DNA from: Zhengitettix transpicula | Taxonomy: Eukaryota > Arthropoda > Insecta > Orthoptera > Tetrigidae | Direction of reading: 5' to 3' | Length of the DNA stretch: 64,000 nucleotides | NCBI GenBank assembly: GCA_037074705.1 | Contig: CM073591.1 | Coordinates: 9,088,587 to 9,152,586, forward strand | Shown: positions 55,336-64,000 of the stretch, in pieces | How the letters are laid out: each line of letters starts with the position of its first letter | Position numbering within the stretch: position 1 is the first letter of the stretch | Made by a program: the position numbers and the translations under genes | Notes under the pieces: generated by a model | Seen by the model: the letters and a program-made list of their open reading frames with translations, nothing else | What the model was told of the DNA's origin: nothing | Databases searched by the model: none

Positions 55336-55774
55336 CGACGTACCACTATTCCCAGTTTAGTAATTTCATATGCTACGTTTCGCTGTCTCGCCCGTTCCAA
55401 CAGACAAAGCAGCCTCTGACGTCCGAGTGTCTGGGAATGTGATGAGTCGTTTTCCTTGGTATCAGCGCTCGCCATTCACCACGGCAACGGTTCACATTTC
55501 CAAACAAACGCCCTCGTTGTTTCTTATCTGCCTGGACGGGACTGAGTCAGCGGCGACGGAAACCGCGATATCCATAAAAATTGATCTTAAATTACGCTTT
55601 CTTTCAACAAGTCCAACGGTTAGCAAGCAGGATGTTGTGTAGCGAATACAACTCAGGAGAATACAACTAGTCGACACGACACTTCACTGAGTTGTTTCAC
55701 TAACAAGTTATTGACAATGCTCAGATAACATTATTATTCACATTATTCGGGTATTCCACTGTCTTGGAGCAGAA
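55336..55774. other. Intergenic, nothing recognised
   Basis: Moderately GC-rich. A frame at 55370-55642 (plus) has no recognisable family. Confidence 0.4.
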
Positions 55775-57470
55775 AAAGTGAGAAAGAAAAACAGAAAAAG
55801 AATGAAAAGCCAACGAACAAGAAAAAAACAGAAAGAAAGAGGCAGGTGAAACAGATGACGTGGAAGATCGTCTAGAAGATGAGAAAAAATATTTAAAGAT
55901 TTACTCCAAGAATTAAAACAAGAAAAACAGCAAGACAGAGGCAGTGTGGAAGAAACAAGTTATGTTAAAGGAGAAAAGCAATGAAAACCAGAAAGATAGA
56001 CGCAGGTCAAGGAGGTGACGTGAAAGATCGTCTAGATGATGAGAAAAAAAAATTTAAAGATTTACTCCAAAAGAAAGAAAAATAAAAACAGAAAGAGAGG
56101 GGCAGTGTGCAAAAAACAAGTTGGGTTAAAGGAGAAAAGCAAAGAAAAACAGAAAGATAGAGGCAGGTCAAGGAGTTGACGTGAAAGATCGTCTAGAAGG
56201 CGAGAAAAAAATATTTAAAGATTTAATCCAAGAGAAAGAACAAGAAAAACAGAAATAGAGAGGCAGTGTGCAAAAAATAAGTTGGGTTAAAGGAGAAAAG
56301 CAAAGAAAAACAAAGAAAGAGGCAGGTCAATGAGATGACCTGAAAGATTGTCTAGAAGAAGAGAAAATAATATTTAGAGATTTACTCCAAGAGAAGTAAA
56401 ACAAGGAAAACAGAAAGAGAGAGGCAGTGTGGAAGAAGTAAGTTAGACTATAGGAGAAAAGCAACGAAAAACAGAAAGAAAGAGGCAGGTGAAAGAAATG
56501 ACGTGAAAGGTCGTGTAGAAGGTGGGAAGAAAATATGTAGAAATTTACTCGAAGAGAAGTAAAACAAGAAAAACAGAAAGAGGTAGTGTGCAAGAAACAA
56601 GTTGGGTTAAAGGAGAAAAGCAAAGAAAAGCAAAGAAAAACAAAGAAAGAGGCAGGTCAAGGAGATGACCTGAAAGATTGTCTAGAAGAAGAGAAAAAAT
56701 ATTTAGAGAATTACCCCAAGAGAAGTAAAACAAGGAAAACAGAAAGAGAGAGGCAGTGTGGAAGAAGCAAGTTAGATTAAAGGAGAAAAAGCAACGAAAA
56801 ACAGAAAGAAAGAGGCAGGTGAAAGAAATGACGTGAAAGGTCGTGTAGAAGGTGGGAAGAAAATATGTAGAAATTTACTCGAAGAGAAGTAAAACAAGAA
56901 AAACAGAAAGAGGTAGTGTGCAAGAAACAAGTTGGGTTAAAGGAGAAAAGCAAAGAAAAGCAAAGAAAAACAAAGAAAGAGGCAGGTCAAGGAGATGACC
57001 TGAAAGATTGTCTAGAAGAAGAGAAAAAATATTTAGAGAATTACCCCAAGAGAAGTAAAACAAGGAAAACAGAAAGAGAGAGGCAGTGTGGAAGAAGCAA
57101 GTTAGATTAAAGGAGAAAAAGCAACGAAAAACAGAAAGAAAGAGGCAGGTGAAAGAAATGACGTGAAAGATCGTGTAGAAGGTGGGAAGAAAATATGTAG
57201 AAATTTACTCGAAGAGAAGTAAAACAAGAAAAACAGAAAGAGGTAGTGTGCCAGAAACAAGTTGGGTTAAAGGAGAAAAGCAAAGAAAAACAGAAAGAAA
57301 GAGGCAGGTCAAGGAGGTGAAGTGAAAGATCGTCTAGAAGATGAGAAACAAATATTTAGACATTTACTCCAAGAGAAGTAAAACAAGAAAAACAGAAAAA
57401 GAGAGGCAGTGTGCAAGAAACAAGTTGGGTTAAAGGAGAAAAGCACAGAAAAACAGAAAGAAAGATCCGC
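55775..57470. repeat. Purine-rich satellite, about 160-168 bp units, 330-bp higher order
   Basis: GGCAGGT recurs at about 55841, 56001, 56162, 56321, 56483, 56651, 56813, 56981, 57143 and 57303. From 56483 on, alternate units are 168 and 162 bases, and the dimer repeats at exactly 330. Two dimers are nearly identical, so identical short open frames appear twice. The plus strand is almost all A and G. Confidence 0.9.
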
Positions 57471-57670
57471 CACAAAGATGCCATCTACTGGCATTACAGG
57501 AAACCAGCATACAACACCAATACAGAATTTTTCTTCGAAATTTTTATTTTTCTTCATTATTTTTCCAATGTTGTAAAAGTTATTCTGCTAATCGGGACGG
57601 AGACAAATCCAAAAATCATCAAAATCGGTTCAGCCGTCCCGAATAATAAATATATAATCAATGATAAATA
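57471..57670 (+). repeat. Non-LTR-like 3' tail fragment
   Basis: ATCATCAAAATCGGTTCAGCC followed by an AT-rich tail resembles the ATC.GTTCAGCCGTT tail of family M (33350) but with different neighbours. Likely a truncated LINE-type end. Confidence 0.45.
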
Positions 57671-57894
57671 TAAAAAAAAATAAAATGTAATCAAAAGATA
57701 AAACATAGTTAAAAAATTGACCCGTTACAGCATCCAGAAAACAGGCCAACGAAGTTGTTATAATTTTTAAAAAGTTCATTTTCCCGCTCCCGTCATAGTT
57801 TTCCAGGTCCTACACAACTTCCCCAAGAACCGAGCTCGTAGCTCTCAATAAGCACCCGTCTTATATATATAAAAAAAAACATTAGCAAATTTTA

Positions 57895-58170
57895 ATTAAA
57901 AAATATATAGTATTGATTAAATTAACAACGTTTCATCGCTTATTTGGCGACCTCTTCAGATGAAACAAAAAATTACTGACTGTTGTGGCCCAAATATAGG
58001 TGAGTTAAGCCACGGCAGTCAGCACAGAACGATCTATCTTCTTTTTTTTTTTAAAAAAACAAAACTTTAACATGATGAGGCCGCAAAGTAAGCGATGAAA
58101 CGTTTGTAATTTAATTAATAAATCATTTTTTCTGACTTGAAATTGGCTGATGTTTATTTATTTATTAGTT
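57895..58170. repeat. Foldback element, family C
   Basis: Left ACAACGTTTCATCGCTTATT with TGGCGACCTCTTCAG, right mirror GATGAGGCCGC..AAGCGATGAAACG, then TCTGACTTGAAATTGGCTGA. The same architecture forms the outer parts of both giant-repeat arms (39815-40060 and 42880-43110) and a degraded copy near 47140-47330. Confidence 0.75.
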
Positions 58171-58714
58171 TTTCCAATAGTCTAAGTGTATATATGATTA
58201 TTAATTAACTACCTTGCTTCTTTTCACCTCCCTCACTTGTTTCCCTGTGTGACAGATTAATTTTCTCTTGAATCATTTTTTTTTACCACAATCGCTTTTT
58301 TACATTGTCTAGTATTTTTTTTTGTTACTTCACAAACGAAGTTTTTTTTTCTTTACAAGAGTTGGCAATAACAACGAGGGTTACATTTTAAGGATAATTA
58401 ATGTAAATTAAAATCAGACACACAGATAGATTAGGTCAAAAATCATACCTGTAATTCGAGGCTGCTGAGTGTTTCACCTGGTTCGTTATGTGTGTCGTTA
58501 TTACGATTTTCGAATCACCTGACGAAAGCAGCAAAGGATTGCGTAAACATGTTGTTTTATTTATATTTTATATATCACTTTATTTTGTCTGTATGTTGGC
58601 TACTACTTGCTACTCACTTATTAGTCGCCATCCAGTACCGACGGTTTTTTTTTATTCTTAACACAGTTAATATAAAACGAGATACTCATATTAAAATGAA
58701 AGCGTCTGATTGAA

Positions 58715-59115
58715 AATTAATAACAAGGAAGACAGACGCAAGAAGTGACGACATAAATGCAACAACGACGTTCAATAAATAATTCTCGGAATTCACACGG
58801 GTTTTACATATTTATATTTAGACGCAACGTTTCGACGACGACTAAAAGCACTGTCGTCATCTTCAGACGTCGAAACGTTGCATATGCAAAACCCGTGTGA
58901 ATTCCGAGAATTATTTATTGAACAACTTCACCGGGAAAGACTTCAATCTGTGGCCACAACGACGTTTCTGGAAGCCTTGTTCCTTTCTTCAGGGGCAAAA
59001 ATAAAAAATAAAAAATGAAAGAGCCTAGAGAGACACAACTGCACTGATACCAAAAGAGAAGAAAGGAACAAGTAACGTTGTTGTTGTGGTATTTATGCCA
59101 ACCCTCCTTTTGTCT
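58715..59115. repeat. Family A copy with family B inserted (nested)
   Basis: Family A left arm is interrupted after ACAACGACG by copy B2 (58768-58955, GGAATTCACACGGG arms). It resumes at CACAACGACGTTTCTGG, so CACAACGACG-like sequence is present on both sides. Confidence 0.7.
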
Positions 59116-59605
59116 TCCTCATTATTAAGGTACTGAATACCTCAACAGTTACTTGCGCTATGACATGTGTAACATTTATCACTGTACTTCCCAAAGTACT
59201 CGTCCAAGTGTCAGTACCGTACCGTATTGAAAGGCCCTAATTTGAGGTCGAAACGTTTCAGGTATTTGTGATTTGGCGATGCAGTTTATTTGTTGAAGAA
59301 TAAGTTGAGCTTAACTAAGCATCAGGCCATCTTAAGTTATTTCTTTACAACTCCCACGATCGCATCAATTTTGTTGTGAAATGACTCTGAAAAACTTACA
59401 CAATTTTGTTGAATTTTTAAATTAAAATTTGTTCACATTTAGTGATAATTATAAAAGACACGAGGAAGGTACAAACACTTACCAAAACGTTTTTTTTTTA
59501 AAAAAAATTCAATAAAGAAATTATCTGTAATTGGTCACAAAGTGCATTCAATATCCGTTTCAAATAAACTTGACGTAAAAATGTATTACAATATTTTTCT
59601 GCCAT
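59116..59605. other. Intergenic, nothing recognised
   Basis: AT-rich. Contains GGTCGAAACGTTTCAGG at 59243, another member of the GAAACGT dyad set. Confidence 0.45.
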
Positions 59606-59609
59606 GTAA

Positions 59610-60105
59610 TTTTTTTTGGGTGCAGCCAGGCTACATGAGTGTGATCCACATTGGCTCCCCTTTAATAGCATAGGAAGCGATATGAAAGGGGGATGCGGAA
59701 GGATAGAGGAAGGTAGCCAAGGGATAACTAGGGGCCCCCGGGCTATGTTTTCAGGATCCTACCCCGCGGCATTCGTCTACAAGAAATGCAGGGAAAACCC
59801 TAGAAAAACCTGCATCAGGTAGGTCGGGCATTGGGTACTTGTCCCACGCCCTTCCGATGGCAGGAGAGGAGTTTGCTGTGGGGACGCAGCATTCCCTTCC
59901 CCGTGCCTCGACCAGTTTAGGAGGCAGCTGGCCGACTGTTCCATTGGAAACAGCGGACAACTCTTACCGTATGCCCAAGGTCTGTGACCCCGGAACATAC
60001 AGCTCTCAAAACAGGCCTCGGCTTGTGGGAACCTTAGTTTAAAAACGGAGAGGAAAAGGCATACCCAAAGGTAGCCCCTTCGTATCACTCAATTCTCTCG
60101 CAGGT
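59610..60105 (-). repeat. Family R retroposon, copy R14
   Basis: Minus sense, poly(A) at the left, right end at CCTTCGTATCACTC. Confidence 0.8.
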
Positions 60106-60600
60106 GAACCATCCCAGAGAGCTCTCTCGGAGGCTACCTTTGGGTATGCCTTTTCCTCTCCGTTTCTAAATCTTAGATATTAAAACAATTATTGGTTAAA
60201 TTTAATATGCGCTTGGAAACAGCATTGAGATCTTCTTTGAATATATTTTTGTTCTTGTTCTTGAATACGTGTCAAAGCAAATATTTTCGTTTGGCCAAGG
60301 GAATGCTGCGTCCCCACAGCAAACCCCTCACCCGCCCTCCGGGGAAGGGCGTGGGACAAGTACCCAATGCCCGACCCACCTGATGCAGGTTTTTGTAGGA
60401 TTTTCCCTGCATCACTTTTAGGCGAATTGCCGCGGAGGTACGATCCTTAAACCATAGCCCGGGGGGCCCCTAGTTAACCCTTGGCTATCTTCCTCTATCC
60501 TTCCGCATCCCCCCTTTCAAAGCCCTTTACTACGCTATAAGAGGGGAGTTGCCACGATGTGAATTACCCTCATGTAGCCTGTCTACACCTAAAAAAAAAG
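60106..60600 (+). repeat. Family R retroposon, copy R15, middle replaced
   Basis: Plus sense, head-to-head with R14. After CCTCTCCGTTTCTAAATC an unrelated AT-rich piece (about 60168-60295) replaces the middle. The element resumes at GGGAATGCTGCGTCCC and ends with poly(A). Confidence 0.75.
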
Positions 60601-61074
60601 TAGGAATCCTTCTATTTATATTCTAAAAATGGTGTCCAAAATCATCAAACAAAAAAAAAGGCAACTAAGAATCCAAAAGATAAAACTGTCTGCGCGTGCG
60701 AAAAACAAGATTGCTTTTTATTGGCGCATTAGCACAACTTCTTTTTCCGCTGCGGTGGCGTAAATACGTAAAGGACCCACGTTTGTTTTTAATATCAATA
60801 TCTTATTACAGTTTGATTGACATGTTTGAGGCGCGATGACGCTGATGCGGGGTTCTGGGGTTCCCCACGACAACAAGAGCTGCTGCCTCAGTGAACACAG
60901 AAGACAACGTTCCTGCTGACTTCAGACAGAACTAGAACCAACCGACCGAGGGAAGACGCACTTCTGCCGGCCACGCCCTTCTTACGCCAGCACGGAAAGC
61001 TTACAAGTTATTACGTAATAATGAAGCAAATATTGATTTAACTGACTAAAACATTCCCAGTGCTGCTGTTTCGA
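60601..61074. other. Intergenic, nothing recognised
   Basis: Includes a moderately GC-rich stretch (60700-61010) without a supported frame. Confidence 0.4.
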
Positions 61075-61610
61075 ATCTTCCCACATACTAAAAGAGCCGA
61101 TATTAGAGTCGCATAAAAAAATATTTTTAGGGGTCAAAGAGACGATTGATACTGTTTCTACCGATGTGATATATGAATATAATTTGAACCCTTTACAGCA
61201 TGGGAAAGGAGCGCCGATAGGGGTTTAGGGGGTGGACTGGGCGCTACAAGAAAATAAAGCGAAATACAACCGAGATTGGAGTCAAATCAAGGGTAAGGGA
61301 TGTCGGTGAGTTTAATTGTGACATTCAATTGGCCATTTAACCCTCAGGGGTGGGGAGTGGACGGGTATGGAATTTTTCAAACATGTTAAATTGGTCGTTA
61401 TTTGCTTGTAATAAATAATTTACAGGGTCAATTACGTTGATAGTATTTCTACCTTTGTGGGTTTTTTTAAAAAAAATTTCAACCCCTTTGCGGCATGAGA
61501 TGGGAAGCACACACTTAGGGATAAGTGGACGGGAGTTGAAGTATTCAAACATGCCAAAACTACCGGTATTGGAGTCGGAAATAAAATATTATTAGAGCTC
61601 AAGGAGATTG
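61075..61610 (-). repeat. Family M modules, reverse copy
   Basis: On the minus strand it carries the same GACTCCAAT.TCGG words as 32628-33445, spaced about 190-290 bases apart, with the C-rich CCACCCC stretches between. It borders the terminal satellite. Confidence 0.6.
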
Positions 61611-63362
61611 GCTCATTTAATCCTCTTTTTAAATAGCAAAGTAAAAGTAAATATTAGAAACGAAATTCTAAAACCATATACAAATTAATTATTTCAGACA
61701 CACAACCAGTAGCAAATATAACTACCAATTCAATTAACGCATGCAAAAGGAGGACAACCCTATTTGATTATAATTATTTATTTTAGGCTCATTTCAACCT
61801 CTTTTTTAAAATAGCAAAGTGAAAGTGAATGAAATATATTAGAAACGAAATTCTAAAAACCATAAACAATTAATTATTTCAGACACTCAACTCATTTCAT
61901 CCTCTCTCTTAAATAGTAAAGTGAAAGTAAATGAAATATATTAGAAACGAAATTCTAAACCCATAAACAATTAATTATATCGGACACTCAACCAGTAGCA
62001 AATATAAACACTAATTTAATTAATGGATGCAAAAGGGGACAACCCTATTAATTGTAATTATTTATTTTTGGCTCATTCCATCCTCTTTTTCAAATAGCAA
62101 AGTGAAAGTAAATGAAATATATTAGAAACGAAAATCTAAAACCATCAACACTCAACCAGTAGCAAATATAACCACAAATTCAACTAAAGCATGCAAAAGG
62201 GGACAACCCTTTTAATTGTAATTATTTATTTTTGGCTCATTTCATCCTCTTTTTAAATAGCAAAGTGAAAGTAAATATTAGAAACGAAATTCTAAAACCA
62301 TAAACAAATTAATTATTTCAGACACCCAACCAGTAGCAAATATAACCACCAATTTAATTAAAGCATGCAAAAGGGGACAACCCTTTTAATTGTAATTATT
62401 TTCGGCTCATTTCATCCTCTTTTTTAAACTAGCAAAGAGTAAGTGAATGAAATATATTAGAAACGAAATTCTAAAAACCATAAACAATTAATTATTTTAG
62501 ACACTCAACCAGTAGCAAATATAAACACCAATTTAATTAATGCATGCAAAAGGGAACAACCTATTAATTGTAATTATTTATTGTTGGCTCATTCCATCCT
62601 CTTTTTCAAATAGCAAAGTGAAAGTGAATGAAATATATTAGAAACGAAATTCTAAAACCATCAACACTCAACCAGTAGCAAATATAAACACTAATTTAAT
62701 TAATGGATGCAAAAGGGGACAACCCTATTAATTGTAATTAATTATTTTCGGCTCATTTCATCCTCTTTTTCAAATAGCAAAGTGAAAGTAAATATGAGAA
62801 ACGTAATTCTAAAACCATAAACAAATCAATTATTTCAGACACTCAACCAGTAGCAAATATAACCACAAATTCAATTAATGCATGTAAAAGCGGACAACCC
62901 TATTAATTGTAATTATTTATTTTTGGCTCATTTAATCCTCTTTTTAAATAGCAAAGTAAAAGTAAATATTATAAACGTAATTCTAAAACAAATTAATTAT
63001 ATCAGACACCCAACCAGTAGCAAATATAACCACCAATTTAATTAAAGCATGCAAAAGGGGACAACCCTTTTAATTGTAATTATTTTCGGCTCATTTCATC
63101 CTCTTGTTAAAAAGCAAAGTGAAAGTAAATGAAATATATTAGAAACGAAATTCTAAAACCATCAACACTCAACCAGTAGCAAATATAAACACTAATTTAA
63201 TTAATGGATGCAAAAGGGGACAACCCTATTAATTGTAATTAATTATTTTCGGCTCATTTCATCCTCTTTTTCAAATAGCAAAGTGAAAGTAAATATTAGA
63301 AACGAAATTCTAAAACCATAAACAATTAATTACTTCAGACACTCAACCAGTAGCAAATATTC
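61611..63362. repeat. AT-rich satellite, about 163-183 bp units
   Basis: GCTCATTTCATCCTC-type starts at 61611, 61787, 61890, 62071, 62235, 62404, 62587, 62751, 62926, 63089 and 63252. Shared internal words are AGAAACGAAATTCTAAA, ACTCAACCAGTAGCAAATAT and ATGCAAAAGGGGACAACCC. Some units lack the last part (103-bp step at 61787). It ends abruptly after GTAGCAAATAT. Confidence 0.9.
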
Positions 63363-64000
63363 TGTAAGTTGCCTGGTGAAGCTGTATGTAAAGTCAATGT
63401 ACAGTACGAAGAGTACGATGTGTCTGTAATTCAAAGCATTAATAAAAATATAATGTTTTACAGGGACACACACACGAGTAAACCACATTCGGAGGAAACC
63501 GTTTATAAGTTTAAAATAGCATTTCCACACATTTCACGGCGAACGTTTTAATTTCCAATCAGAAATTTATAGATTCAATTCTACGAATGAAAATATCAAT
63601 GAAGCACGCACGCAGTGAAGTTGTGATACAAGTAAAATACTAAGAGCGAAATATTTATATCGAATTGTTTAACACAGTGAAATGTTCATCAATCACAATA
63701 AGTGGAGAATTATACAGTATAACTTACTGGTAGCAGCAATCAAAATAAATACGGTTATGTAAATATTTACCAGTTTCCAGTCCAAATACGTTACAAAATA
63801 TTTTCGTTACTGTTATGTTTTAATTTCGTGAAACGTCTAGCAGCCAAGTGCATTGACACAAAACGGAAATGCATGTTTAAAAATATTTACTTCCTTTTAG
63901 ATGCCGTAATTGTAGCTTTTATTATTTCAACACGGAATATAAATTATGTAATAAAATTAGGAATTGAAAACAACTCGTAGATTGCTCGCAGTTGGAATGT
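63363..64000. other. Right flank, nothing recognised
   Basis: AT-rich single-copy-looking sequence with short open frames only. Confidence 0.4.

Noticed and set aside
56327..57110. Twin identical 62-64-residue frames as duplicated genes
   Set aside because: They are exact products of the 330-bp satellite dimer, with composition fixed by the purine-rich repeat.

Overview
The window looks like nuclear DNA of an arthropod, most likely an insect with a large, AT-rich, repeat-filled genome. Evidence: GT-AG introns of several hundred to several thousand bases, long TA, CA and GA microsatellites, tRNA-derived SINEs, decayed Jockey-type LINE ends, foldback elements and tandem satellites. No bacterial, organellar or CRISPR features are present. 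The species cannot be told from the sequence; a hemimetabolous insect is a guess.

Region 1 (about 1-23.6 kb) holds one gene on the minus strand. I assembled 16 coding exons from splice signals and frame continuity, from an ATG at 23497-23499 to a TGA at 1194-1196, giving an uninterrupted 758-residue protein. The first 172 residues are low-complexity, rich in Pro, Tyr, Ser and Gln. A basic linker follows, then a long helical domain, then a Cys cluster in the last exon. The helical part resembles the N-terminal domain of the ZNF292/RLF/ZNF654 zinc-finger family as I remember it, but no C2H2 fingers are in the model. Exons 1 to 11 all have lengths divisible by three and all their junctions are phase 0. 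The introns hold SINEs, foldback copies, a 67-bp-arm hairpin, a 33-bp minisatellite and possible LTR remnants.

Region 2 (about 23.6-46 kb) is accessory, repeat-dominated DNA: two decayed Jockey-type LINE 3' ends, a modular retroelement tail with a TA tract, LTR-like relics, and many copies of a GC-rich retroposon of about 500 bp with a poly(A) tail (called family R here). A long imperfect inverted repeat (about 39.66-43.25 kb) carries reverse-transcriptase relics in both arms. One arm was split by a family R insertion that the other arm lacks.

Region 3 (about 46-61 kb) has more family R, clusters of a palindromic foldback family (family A) including a small tandem expansion, two CpG-rich islands that look like promoters (one with a TATA box, an EGR-type site and an RFX X-box), and a purine-rich satellite of about 165 bp with a 330-bp higher-order repeat.

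Region 4 (61-64 kb) ends in an AT-rich tandem array of about 163-183 bp units.

The most unusual recurrent signal is a short motif, CUGANGA, a hairpin, then GAAAC, found inside several otherwise different inverted-repeat families. It resembles the catalytic core of a hammerhead ribozyme, as described for Penelope-like elements, but I could not draw convincing stems I and III. Outside region 1 I found no protein-coding gene I would stand behind.
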